Source: Ruminococcus sp. (GTDB lineage Bacteria; Bacillota; Clostridia; Oscillospirales; Ruminococcaceae). From it: a stretch of 64,000 nt of DNA. Shown here one piece after another: positions 38,878 to 48,508 of the stretch. Position 1 is the stretch's first letter, and every line of letters starts with the position of its first letter. Below the pieces are notes generated by a model, which was not told the origin of the DNA, searched no databases, and saw only the letters and a list, made by a program, of their open reading frames with translations. Made by a program: the position numbers and the translations under genes. The stretch lies in the NCBI GenBank assembly GCA_015066925.1, contig SVNL01000001.1, positions 1-64,000 of the forward strand, given 5' to 3'.

Positions 38878-39366
38878 ATGACAAACAGGGATTCGGCTGC
38901 AAACAGAGCCGAACCATTCCGTAAGCCCGATTATAACGGCGAACGTAGAAAGCGTAAGTCTTATGACAGACCTGATATTGTTATGAAACAATCGGAAAGC
39001 AGAGCAGGCTCCGCCATTTCTATTTTTCTTGTAGCAGTTTTATCTGCTGCTATGCTCGGTACGGTCATTTATACTTTAGATAAAAGAAATAATTTGTATA
39101 ATCAGATTATCGAGCAAACAACAAAGCTTACAGAGCTTGAGGCTGAAAACGTCAGACTGCAATCGGAGCGTGATAGCAATATGACTCTTAAAAATGTCGA
39201 GGAATATGCTGAAACTGTTCTCGGAATGCAAAAGCTGGATAAATCACAGATAGAATATATCCGCATACAGACAGATGACGTAATTAAAATTCCACAGGCC
39301 GAAGAAAACATATGGATAAAAATAAAGAATATGTTTAAGGATTGTGTGGAATATTTAAGAGGATAG
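38878..39366 (+). CDS. FtsL-like cell division protein
   Basis: Position after rsmH; single TM followed by coiled coil LYNQIIEQTTKLTELEAENVRLQSE...ETVLGMQKLDKSQIEYI. Confidence 0.75.
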   Translation: MTNRDSAANRAEPFRKPDYNGERRKRKSYDRPDIVMKQSESRAGSAISIFLVAVLSAAMLGTVIYTLDKRNNLYNQIIEQTTKLTELEAENVRLQSERDSNMTLKNVEEYAETVLGMQKLDKSQIEYIRIQTDDVIKIPQAEENIWIKIKNMFKDCVEYLRG

Positions 39367-39638
39367 TTTGTATATAAATAGAACGTATACTATCCGAATT
39401 ATTTTGAAGCTAACGGCTAACGCCGTAGTTATAAGTAGAACACAGGAGATACAACGAGTGGTGATTATATAGGAATCAGGAGCCGCTTTAATGAGAAACG
39501 CAATAACATTAATGCGGTGGTTCCTTACTGTGTGTGTGGAGAGCATACAGTATTCCCTTGTCGTATCATCAGAAGAACATCAAAAAAATAAATAAGACGA
39601 TGTTCACAAGGCGGGGTATCAATGTGGTTCCCTGCCTT
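39361..39638 (+). other. hairpin-rich intergenic region, candidate structured cis-RNA
   Basis: Five strong helices including GGATAGT/ACTATCC, CCGC..TTAATG/CATTAA..GCGG, GAACATC/GATGTTC, CCTTGT/ACAAGG, AAGGCGGGG/CCCTGCCTT. Confidence 0.55.
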
Positions 39639-39674
39639 ATTCTGTTATACGGTGTTTTTGTAAAGGAGCGTCTG

Positions 39675-42005
39675 ATGAACACACCTACAAATTCAATGAA
39701 ATTCAGAACTAAAATAACAATGACAGCTATTTTTGCGGTTTTATTTTCTGTTATTGTTTATCAGTTCTTTGGCATATCTGTGCTGGACAGTGAAAAATAT
39801 CAGGTAATGGCTAACGATTACCATTTCGGTCCTATCACTATTTCTGCACACAGAGGTTCGATTTATGATACAAACGGTACTCCGCTTGCGAGAAGTGCCT
39901 CTGTATATAAGGTTTTCCTTGACCCTACCGCTTATCGTAAGGAGCTTGAAGCTCTTCAGAAAGAAATTGATGATTATAATGCATCAAAAAATAAGCCCGA
40001 CTATAAGGCTACCGAGGAAGAAATTTCTCTCCCCGTTACAGCTGAGGCTTATAAAATTGAAACCGTTAATTTTCTTGCTGATAAGCTTGAAATAAAAATT
40101 GACAGCGTCGAAAAGGCGATGAGCGCAAATAATCAGTACAGTATTCTGCAAAATCAGGTTGAAAAGCCTGTTGCAGATGAAATACTTGAGTATTTCGGGA
40201 AATATAATTTTAAATCTATTCATATTGAAGAGGATACAAAACGCTATTATCCACAAAATGATGTAGCCGCATCTGTTATTGGATTTACAAATTCCGATGG
40301 CGACGGTGCATATGGATTAGAGGCGTATTACGACGAATACCTTTCGGGTACTGACGGAAAAACAATATCCGCAAAGGATTCAAACGGACGTGAAATGCCA
40401 TATAGATATGCAAAAACATATTCTCCAAAAGACGGAAATGATTTGTATCTTACAATAAATACAAAGCTTCAGTATTATCTTGAAAAGCATCTTAATGAGA
40501 TGATTACTGAATTTAATGTACAAAACCGTGCGTGTGCAATTCTTATGAATGCAAAAACAGGTGCAGTTTACGGAATGGCTTCATGTGCAAGCTATGACCT
40601 TAATAATCCTTATGAAATTGCTGACCCTAAGGTTGCTGATGAAATAGCAAAGCTTTCGGGTGATGAGAGTAAAGAGGCTAAGGCTGTAGCAAGAGAAACT
40701 CAGTGGAAAAATAAAGCCATATCCGAAATATATGAGCCCGGTTCGGTTTTTAAAGTTATAACAAGTGCGGCGGCTATCGAAGAAAATCTGATTAATCTCG
40801 AAACAGGTGATAGCTTTACATGTACAGGTGCTATGGATATTCCCGGTGCTACTCATCCTATCGGCTGTCACAAGAAAACAGGACACGGTACACAGGATTT
40901 CTTTATGGCTATAACAAATTCTTGTAACCCTGCATTTATGCAGATAGGTCAGCGTCTTGGAATAGATAAGTTCTGCTACTATTTCGAAGCGTTTGGACTT
41001 ACTGAGAAGACAGGAATTGACTTGCCGGGTGAATCAAAGTCAATTTATGTTGATAAAGAAAAAATGACAAATGTAGACCTTGCAACAAGTTCATTCGGTC
41101 AGGCAAATGCCATTACTCCGATAGAAATGATTACAGCATATGCCGCAGTTATCAATGGAGGATATCTGCTTGAGCCTTATGTTGTAAGCAAGGTAGTTGA
41201 CAGTGAAAAAAATGTTATACTTGAAAATAAAAGAACTGTCAGAAGACAGGTAATATCAGAAGATACCTCAGCTGTTATGAGAGAAGCTCTTGAAAATGTA
41301 GTAATTTCAAATACAGGCGGAAACGCTTACATAAAGGGCTATAGAATAGGCGGAAAATCCGGTACTTCACAGAAGCTCGGTATGACAGGCGAGGACGAGG
41401 ATGCACAGGAATACGTTGCGTCTTATGTATGCTTTGCACCTGCTGACGACCCTGAAATAATTTTACTTGTTATGGCGGATATGCCTGATAAAACCAAGGA
41501 ATACTATGGTAGTAAGGTAGCTGTTCCTGCGGCTCGTGATATTATGAGCGATGTACTTGTTGAAATGGGATATTATCCCGAATATTCAGCAGAAGAGCTT
41601 GAACACAGAGATGTTAAGGTTCCGCTTTTACAGGGAAAATCAGTATCAGACGCTTCTGCAACCGTTACAGGACTCGGACTTGAGGTTGAAATTATCGGTG
41701 AGGGTGAAAATGTTATAGCGCAATCTCCGATTACAGGTTCAAGTATTGCAAATGACGGCTGTGTATATCTTTATACGGAAGAGAATTTTGAAACTGAATA
41801 TACGCTTGTTCCTGATTTAAGAGGCGTTACGGCAAGTGAGGCGAATGAATCGCTGTCTTACAGAGGACTTAATTTCCTTGCAACAGGCTCTGCAACGAAT
41901 GACTCATCGGCTACGGTTGAAAGTCAGTCTGTTGAGCCGGGACAGCAGGTTCCAAAGGGAACAGTTATTGAACTTATATTCCACGCATCAGCAGATTCGG
42001 ATTAA
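39675..42005 (+). CDS. class B penicillin-binding protein, SpoVD/FtsI-like with C-terminal PASTA repeats
   Basis: AHRGSIYDTNGTPLARS, EPGSVFKVIT, GKSGTSQK, two C-terminal PASTA-like repeats (VPLLQGKSVSDASATVTGLGLEVE; VPDLRGVTASEANESLSYRGL). Confidence 0.93.
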   Translation: MNTPTNSMKFRTKITMTAIFAVLFSVIVYQFFGISVLDSEKYQVMANDYHFGPITISAHRGSIYDTNGTPLARSASVYKVFLDPTAYRKELEALQKEIDDYNASKNKPDYKATEEEISLPVTAEAYKIETVNFLADKLEIKIDSVEKAMSANNQYSILQNQVEKPVADEILEYFGKYNFKSIHIEEDTKRYYPQNDVAASVIGFTNSDGDGAYGLEAYYDEYLSGTDGKTISAKDSNGREMPYRYAKTYSPKDGNDLYLTINTKLQYYLEKHLNEMITEFNVQNRACAILMNAKTGAVYGMASCASYDLNNPYEIADPKVADEIAKLSGDESKEAKAVARETQWKNKAISEIYEPGSVFKVITSAAAIEENLINLETGDSFTCTGAMDIPGATHPIGCHKKTGHGTQDFFMAITNSCNPAFMQIGQRLGIDKFCYYFEAFGLTEKTGIDLPGESKSIYVDKEKMTNVDLATSSFGQANAITPIEMITAYAAVINGGYLLEPYVVSKVVDSEKNVILENKRTVRRQVISEDTSAVMREALENVVISNTGGNAYIKGYRIGGKSGTSQKLGMTGEDEDAQEYVASYVCFAPADDPEIILLVMADMPDKTKEYYGSKVAVPAARDIMSDVLVEMGYYPEYSAEELEHRDVKVPLLQGKSVSDASATVTGLGLEVEIIGEGENVIAQSPITGSSIANDGCVYLYTEENFETEYTLVPDLRGVTASEANESLSYRGLNFLATGSATNDSSATVESQSVEPGQQVPKGTVIELIFHASADSD

Positions 42006-42024
42006 TGTGTTTTAAGGGAGTGAA

Positions 42025-43458
42025 ATGATGAAATTATATGAACTGCTTGAAAATAATGCTAAAACAACACTTGAGAATATTGAAATAAGCTCTGTTACCG
42101 ATAATACAAAAAAAGTACAGGAAGGAAGCCTGTTTGTATGTATTAAAGGCGGAAGCTTTGATGGACATAATGCTGCGGCTGAAATGCTTGAAAATGGTGC
42201 GGCGGCAGTTGTTGTCGAGCGTGATATGGGACTTGGTGACAGACAGATTATAGTCGATAATTCAAGAGATTTTTACGGTAAGCTCTGTGCGGCTTGGTTT
42301 GGTCATCCTGAAAGAAAACTGAAGCTTATCGGTGTTACGGGTACAAACGGTAAAACAACCATAACAAATGTTGTCAAGCACATTCTTACTGTGAACGGAC
42401 ATAAAACAGGTCTTATCGGTACAATAAGAAACGAAATCGGAGATGAAATTGTTCATACCGAAAATACAACTCCTATGGCTTATGAGCTTATGGAACTGTT
42501 TGACAAAATGGTAAAAGCAGAATGTGAATATGTGGTTATGGAGGTTTCATCATTTGCTCTTGTTCAGAAAAGAATAGGCTGTTCACATTTTGATGTTGCT
42601 CTTTTTACAAATCTTACTCAGGACCATCTTGATTATCATAATGATATGGAGAATTATTATCAGGCGAAAAAGCTTCTTTTTGAAAAATGCGATGTTGCGA
42701 TTTGCAATACCGATGATGAATACGGAAAGCGTTTGTATGATGAAATAAGCTGTGAAAAATATTCATTTGGAACAAGCAACGATTCTGATTATTACGCAAG
42801 CCGTATGAAGCTTAAAGCAAGCGGTTCAAGCTTCTGGCTTTGTTTTTCGGAAAAATCACATCTTGTAAAGTCGAAAATGCCGGGAGCATTCAATGTTTCA
42901 AATCTTACTGCGGCAATTGCTATATGCCTTAATATCGGAATAGGCATTGAAGCTGTTATAAATGCAATAGAGAATTATTGCGGAGTAAGAGGAAGATGTG
43001 AGATAATTCCTACAGACAGAGATTTTACTGTTATATGCGATTACGCGCATACACCTGATGCAATTAAGAATATACTGAAAAGTGTCAAGGAATATACAGA
43101 CGGAAAGCTTATCTGTCTTTTTGGATGCGGCGGAAACAGAGATTCGGGTAAGCGTCCGAAAATGGCTGCGGCTGCATCGGAATATGCTGACAAACTTATT
43201 ATAACTTCGGATAACCCGAGAGATGAAGAGCCTGATGAAATTATAAAGGATATTCTTGCGGGAGTAAAAGAAAATGTTTCTTATGAAGTTATAGCTGACA
43301 GAAAGGAAGCAATTTATTCTGCACTCAGAAATGCACATAATGGAGATGTAATTGTTCTTGCAGGCAAGGGTCATGAGGATTATCAGGTGCTTGCAGATAA
43401 TGTGCATATTCATTTTGATGAGCGTGAGATTGTAGCTGAGGGCTTAAAGCAACTTTAA
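42025..43458 (+). CDS. murE: UDP-MurNAc-tripeptide synthetase MurE
   Basis: LIGVTGTNGKTTITNVVKHIL, TTPMAYEL, NLTQDHLDYH, FGCGGNRDSGKRPKMAAAASEYAD, DNPRDEEP. Confidence 0.96.
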   Translation: MMKLYELLENNAKTTLENIEISSVTDNTKKVQEGSLFVCIKGGSFDGHNAAAEMLENGAAAVVVERDMGLGDRQIIVDNSRDFYGKLCAAWFGHPERKLKLIGVTGTNGKTTITNVVKHILTVNGHKTGLIGTIRNEIGDEIVHTENTTPMAYELMELFDKMVKAECEYVVMEVSSFALVQKRIGCSHFDVALFTNLTQDHLDYHNDMENYYQAKKLLFEKCDVAICNTDDEYGKRLYDEISCEKYSFGTSNDSDYYASRMKLKASGSSFWLCFSEKSHLVKSKMPGAFNVSNLTAAIAICLNIGIGIEAVINAIENYCGVRGRCEIIPTDRDFTVICDYAHTPDAIKNILKSVKEYTDGKLICLFGCGGNRDSGKRPKMAAAASEYADKLIITSDNPRDEEPDEIIKDILAGVKENVSYEVIADRKEAIYSALRNAHNGDVIVLAGKGHEDYQVLADNVHIHFDEREIVAEGLKQL

Positions 43459-43481
43459 TATAAAAAGATTAGGGAGATAAT

Positions 43482-44840
43482 ATGGAGAAGCTGTTATTAT
43501 CAGAAATAGCAAAGGCAATAAATTCAGAGTGTTACGGCGAAGCTGAAATTACTGAGGTATGTACAGATACCAGAAGTCTGAAAAAGGGCTGTTTGTTTAT
43601 AGCACTGAAAGGAGAACGCTTTGATGCACATGATTTTGTACCAAAAGCGTTTGAGCTTGGTGCAGCAGCCTGTATTACAGAAAAAGAAATTGACGGCTGT
43701 AAATGTATGGTTGTTAAGGACTGCCGTAAGGCTTTGAAGGATATTGCGCATTTATACCGCAGTAAATTCAATCCATTTCTGGTCGGAGTTACAGGAAGTG
43801 TAGGAAAAACAACAACGAAGGAAATGATTTCGCTTGCACTTTCTTCAAAATATCCGACACTTAAAACACAGGGTAATCTTAATAATGAAATAGGACTTCC
43901 TAAAACGCTTTTCAATATTACTTCTGAACATAAAGCTGCTGTAATCGAAATGGGAATGTCGCATTTCGGTGAAATAAGCCGTCTTACGCAAACAGCAGCA
44001 CCCCTTTCGGCAGGGGTTATAACAAATATCGGATTTTCGCATATTGAAAATCTGAAATCACAGGAAGGGATTTTAAAGGCAAAGCTTGAAATACTTGACG
44101 GAATGCCTGATACCTCTCCTCTTGTAATAAACGGTGATGACAGCTATCTTTGGAATGTCAGAAATAAGCTGCAAAATAAGGTTTATACATATGCGATAGA
44201 TAATAAAGACGCTGATTTCGTAGCTGAGGATATAAACGAGCATGATGGTATAACTGAGTTTACAGCTGTATACGAAGGAAAAAAACTGCCTGTTTGCCTT
44301 ACTGCTGTTGGCAGACATAACGTTATGAATGTGCTTGCGGCAATCTGTATCGGCAAAATTGCAGGTATTGAGGATGAACTTATTATTCCTTCATTTTCAA
44401 AATATGTTCCCGATGCGTTAAGACAGAATATCTCTGAAAAGAATGGTCAGACTGTTATAACAGACTGTTACAATGCAAGCCCGGATTCTATGAGAGCGTC
44501 GCTGAGCGTTCTTGGCGGAGTGGACTGCAAAGGACGTAAAATCGCTGTTCTTGGTGATATGCTTGAAATGGGAGAAATGTCTGAAAAGCTTCACAGAATG
44601 GTCGGAGAAATGGTGCTTGACGTTAAACCGGATATGGTTTTCTGCTACGGAAAGGACTCGGAATATATTTATAAAACCGTAACAGACGGTGGAATTGCTT
44701 CGTTCTATTCCTCGGATAAGGACGAGGTTGCCGAAGCTGTTTCGGAATATGTCAGAGAGGGCGACGCTGTTTTGTTTAAAGCAAGCAGAGGAATGCGCCT
44801 TGAAGAAATAATAAGCAAAGTTTATAATGAGGAGAACTGA
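43482..44840 (+). CDS. murF: UDP-MurNAc-tripeptide--D-Ala-D-Ala ligase MurF
   Basis: GVTGSVGKTTTKEMISLAL, NLNNEIGLPKTLFNI, DCYNASPDSMRASL, LGDMLEMGE. Confidence 0.96.
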   Translation: MEKLLLSEIAKAINSECYGEAEITEVCTDTRSLKKGCLFIALKGERFDAHDFVPKAFELGAAACITEKEIDGCKCMVVKDCRKALKDIAHLYRSKFNPFLVGVTGSVGKTTTKEMISLALSSKYPTLKTQGNLNNEIGLPKTLFNITSEHKAAVIEMGMSHFGEISRLTQTAAPLSAGVITNIGFSHIENLKSQEGILKAKLEILDGMPDTSPLVINGDDSYLWNVRNKLQNKVYTYAIDNKDADFVAEDINEHDGITEFTAVYEGKKLPVCLTAVGRHNVMNVLAAICIGKIAGIEDELIIPSFSKYVPDALRQNISEKNGQTVITDCYNASPDSMRASLSVLGGVDCKGRKIAVLGDMLEMGEMSEKLHRMVGEMVLDVKPDMVFCYGKDSEYIYKTVTDGGIASFYSSDKDEVAEAVSEYVREGDAVLFKASRGMRLEEIISKVYNEEN

Positions 44841-44842
44841 TT

Positions 44843-45889
44843 ATGCCGTTTTGGATTAATTTAACAGTATCAATAGCTTCAATGATAATTGCTGCAGTAT
44901 CAGGTATAGGACTTGTACCGTATCTTCACAGATTGAAATTCGGTCAGCCGATAAAAACTGAGGACGGTCCGAAATGGCACGAGAAAAAACAGGGTACTCC
45001 GACAATGGGCGGTATAATGTTTATTTTTTCAACAACAGCAGCCGCTGTAATAGGCTATTGCCTTTTCAGATGGAAATGCGGAATTGACGTTACCGATAAG
45101 GAAAACTCAAGAGCTGCTCTTACAGTTTTAAGCTGTCTTGTTTTTTCAATTTTGTTTGCGGTTTTAGGATTTGTTGATGACTTTATAAAGGTTTCAAAAA
45201 AGCATAATGATGGACTTACTGCAATGCAGAAAATAATTTTACAGCTTTTGTTTGCAGGAGCATTTCTCGGTTCATTATATTTACTGGGAGATAAATCAAC
45301 TGTAATCGACCTTGCTTTTGTAAAATTTGATTTGGGAATTTTCTATTATCCGCTTATGTTTGCGGTGATAGTTTATCTTACAAATGCAGTTAATCTTACA
45401 GACGGTGTAGACGGTCTTTGCGGCTCTGTTACTTTTGTTGCTATGCTTGTATTTACAGTAGGCTGTGCAATACTTAAATTTACTGAGCTTTCACTCTTTA
45501 CAATGGCTGTTGCGGGTGGATGTCTTGGATTTTTGCTCTGGAACTTCAATCCTGCAAAATGCTTTATGGGTGATACAGGTTCAATGTTCCTCGGAGCGTC
45601 TGTAACTGCTGTGGGAATAGTTCTTCATAAGCACGTTTTTCTTATTCTTGTTGCTATGGTCTATATTCTTGAAGCACTTTCTGTTGTTATCCAGGTTTCA
45701 TATTTCAAGTATACTGCGAAAAAGCATTTCAAGGCAACAGGTGAAAAGGGAGTAGGAAAACGTATTTTCAAGATGACTCCTATACACCATCATTTTGAAA
45801 TGAGTAATTTCAGTGAATATAAAATAGTAATAACATTTTCGTTATTTGGTCTGCTTATGGGTATTCTCGGAATAATTACACTTATTTAA
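44843..45889 (+). CDS. mraY: phospho-MurNAc-pentapeptide transferase
   Basis: KQGTPTMGG, GFVDDFIKV, NAVNLTDGVDGL, FMGDTGSMFLG, TPIHHHFE. Confidence 0.97.
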   Translation: MPFWINLTVSIASMIIAAVSGIGLVPYLHRLKFGQPIKTEDGPKWHEKKQGTPTMGGIMFIFSTTAAAVIGYCLFRWKCGIDVTDKENSRAALTVLSCLVFSILFAVLGFVDDFIKVSKKHNDGLTAMQKIILQLLFAGAFLGSLYLLGDKSTVIDLAFVKFDLGIFYYPLMFAVIVYLTNAVNLTDGVDGLCGSVTFVAMLVFTVGCAILKFTELSLFTMAVAGGCLGFLLWNFNPAKCFMGDTGSMFLGASVTAVGIVLHKHVFLILVAMVYILEALSVVIQVSYFKYTAKKHFKATGEKGVGKRIFKMTPIHHHFEMSNFSEYKIVITFSLFGLLMGILGIITLI

Positions 45890-45994
45890 GATAACGTCTA
45901 ATATGGGATGCTGACGGATATGCAAAAAAATACTGTATATTTTCTTGTGCGGTGTGCCTTAACATAATATCCATTGAAACTTCGGGAGGATTAA

Positions 45995-47269
45995 ATGGCT
46001 CAAAAACAAATAAAAAAGAAAAAACCCGGTATTATTAAAACAATAGGAAGAGCATTTCTCGGTGATGTACGTTACGGAGAAATAAGTCTGCCTTTTTTCA
46101 GTTATGTAATGGTACTGATTGTTGTGGGAATAGTTATGATGTCCTCCGCCAGCTATGTATGGGCTAATGAGAAAGAGGGCGACGGTCTTTATTACGCAAA
46201 GAAACAGATTGCATCGGCTTTGATTGGCTTTTTTATAATGATTTTTCTTGCAGGTATGGACTATCATAACTTCAAGAAGATTAAATTTCCGTTTTTGAGA
46301 AAATTCAATATTGCAGGAATTCTTTATGCCGTTGGTCTGATACTTCTGGTGCTTGTTCGTTTTATGGGTTCGGATGAAGGCGGTTCTATGGAAGCGAGAA
46401 GATGGCTTGTTCTCGGTCCGATTAACTTTCAGCCGTCGGAGGTAACGAAATTTACGCTTGTAATTTATTTTGCCTACCGTATGGAGAAAAAGGCTGAGGA
46501 AATGAACACGTTTAAGGGCGGTATTCTGACGTATGTCGCGCTTCTGGCACCTTATGCGCTTCTGATAGTTATTCAGCCTCATATTTCGGGCTTTATACTT
46601 ATATGCGTAATTGCCGCTTCACTTATTATATGCGGCGGGGCTAATAAATGGCAGATAATTTTGCTGGCAGTAGTCGGAATTGTTGGAATTGTATGGCTAA
46701 TCAACTGGCAGGCAGGAGTTGAAGGAAGCTATGTTGCTGTAAGAATTAAGTCATGGAAAACTCCGTTTGATGACGTCTTGAATGATACATGGCAGACAGC
46801 TCATTCGCTTATTGCAATAGGCTCGGGCGGATTATTCGGTCTTGGTCTTGGCAATTCACGTCAGAAATATCTTTATCTTCCTGAAGCTCAGAACGACTTT
46901 ATTTTTCCGATTGTTTGTGAGGAGCTTGGATTTATCGGTGCATTTGCAATAATACTTGTATTTTTCCTTCTTATCGTAGAGGGATATTCAATTGCCGCAA
47001 GATGTCAGGATAAATTCGGAATGCTTATTGCTGTCGGTTTTACTACTCATATAGGAATTCAGTCGATACTTAATCTTGCCGTTGTAAGTAATACGATACC
47101 GAATACGGGTATCAGTCTGCCGTTTTTCAGCTACGGCGGTACTGCACTTATAATGCAGATGGCTGAAATGGGAATTATACTCAATATCTCAAGAAAGAGA
47201 TATTATCCTGAAGAGGACGAAGAACCTATAGAGAAAAATGTTGATGAAAAAGCATTGGAAAATGCTTAA
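45995..47269 (+). CDS. FtsW/RodA/SpoVE-family SEDS glycosyltransferase
   Basis: MMSSASYVWA, WLVLGPINFQPSEVTKFTLV, LFGLGLGNSRQKYLYLPEAQNDFIF, GISLPFFSYGGTALI. Confidence 0.95.
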   Translation: MAQKQIKKKKPGIIKTIGRAFLGDVRYGEISLPFFSYVMVLIVVGIVMMSSASYVWANEKEGDGLYYAKKQIASALIGFFIMIFLAGMDYHNFKKIKFPFLRKFNIAGILYAVGLILLVLVRFMGSDEGGSMEARRWLVLGPINFQPSEVTKFTLVIYFAYRMEKKAEEMNTFKGGILTYVALLAPYALLIVIQPHISGFILICVIAASLIICGGANKWQIILLAVVGIVGIVWLINWQAGVEGSYVAVRIKSWKTPFDDVLNDTWQTAHSLIAIGSGGLFGLGLGNSRQKYLYLPEAQNDFIFPIVCEELGFIGAFAIILVFFLLIVEGYSIAARCQDKFGMLIAVGFTTHIGIQSILNLAVVSNTIPNTGISLPFFSYGGTALIMQMAEMGIILNISRKRYYPEEDEEPIEKNVDEKALENA

Positions 47270-47313
47270 TTTATACAAAGGAGAACAGCTTTAAAGGCTG
47301 TGTTATAACTGCT

Positions 47314-48456
47314 ATGAGAGTATTACTTGCAGGCGGCGGTACAGGAGGACATATTAATCCTGCACTTGCTATTGCAGACATAATCAAAACAAAATATCCC
47401 GATGCGGAATTTCTTTTTGCCGGAACTCCAAATGGTATGGAGGCAAAGCTTGTTCCGCAGGCAGGCTATAAGCTTGAAACTATAAAAATTGCAGGCTTTC
47501 AAAGAAAAATTTCTCTTGAAAATATTAAAAGAAATGTTCAGGCAGTAGTTTATCTTGCTTCATCGGGAAAAAGAGCAACAGAAATTGTAAAGAATTTCAA
47601 TCCTGATATTGCAATCGGAACAGGCGGCTATGTTGCAGGTCCTGTTATACGAAAAGCGGCAAGAATGGGTGTTCCGTCGGCTATTCACGAGCAGAATGCT
47701 TTTCCCGGAGTAACAAATAAGCTTCTTTCAAAAGAGGTTGACCACGTTATGCTTACAGTGATAGAAGCACTTGAGTATATGGAAAAGGATAAATTTGAAT
47801 ATACGGTAACGGGACTTCCTGTGCGCAGTGATATACTTAAAATAACAAAGGCTGAGGCAAGAAAAAAACTCGGCTTTGATGATGAAATGTGTATTCTTTC
47901 ATTCGGCGGAAGCCTTGGTGCAGGCTGTATAAATGAAACAATGGCAGAAGCAATCAAGTGGCATACAAAAGAGGGGCTTAAAATCAACCATATTCACGGT
48001 TATGGCGGTATGGGCAAGGATACTTTCCCTCAGGAGATGCAAAAGGCAGGTATAAAGCTTAAAAGCAACCGCCTTAGAATTACAGAGTATATCAATGATA
48101 TGGATGTCTGTCTTGCGGCGGCTGACCTTGTAATATGCAGAGCAGGTGCTTCTACACTTGCAGAGCTTGAAGCGGCAGGAAAGGCTTCGATACTTATTCC
48201 TTCACCGATTGTTGCAGGCAATCACCAGTTCCATAATGCAAATGTACTCGGAAAAGCAGGTGCGGCAGTTGTAATTGAGCAGAAGGATGTAAGCTCGGAA
48301 AAAATAATAGGTCATATCAAGGAGCTTTATAATAATCCCGATAAGCTTTCTATTATGTCGCAAAGCTGTGCAAAGCTTGCGGTTAAGGATACGTCTGAAA
48401 GAATTCTCGGCGTTGTTGATAAGCTTTACGAAAAATCAAAAAAGAGAAAAAAGTAA
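47314..48456 (+). CDS. murG: UDP-GlcNAc--lipid I GlcNAc transferase
   Basis: VLLAGGGTGGHINPALAIA, IHEQNAFPGVTNKLLSK, VICRAGASTLAELEAAGKASILIPSP. Confidence 0.97.
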   Translation: MRVLLAGGGTGGHINPALAIADIIKTKYPDAEFLFAGTPNGMEAKLVPQAGYKLETIKIAGFQRKISLENIKRNVQAVVYLASSGKRATEIVKNFNPDIAIGTGGYVAGPVIRKAARMGVPSAIHEQNAFPGVTNKLLSKEVDHVMLTVIEALEYMEKDKFEYTVTGLPVRSDILKITKAEARKKLGFDDEMCILSFGGSLGAGCINETMAEAIKWHTKEGLKINHIHGYGGMGKDTFPQEMQKAGIKLKSNRLRITEYINDMDVCLAAADLVICRAGASTLAELEAAGKASILIPSPIVAGNHQFHNANVLGKAGAAVVIEQKDVSSEKIIGHIKELYNNPDKLSIMSQSCAKLAVKDTSERILGVVDKLYEKSKKRKK

Positions 48457-48508
48457 CATAAAATCAATCTGTGACATAGTATGATAAAAAATACTATGAG
48501 GTGATTTT

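Noticed and set aside
39534-39674. 47-residue N-terminal extension of the SpoVD-like ORF
   Set aside because: The ATG at 39675 (MNTPTNSMKF) has an AGGAG RBS; upstream codons fall in the hairpin-rich non-coding region.
45890-45994. murD remnant between mraY and the ftsW-like gene
   Set aside because: The 105-bp gap shows no translated similarity to MurD that I can recognise.
45959-46582. 207-aa minus-strand ORF opposite the ftsW-like gene
   Set aside because: Antisense to a conserved SEDS protein; codon shadow of AT-rich membrane gene.
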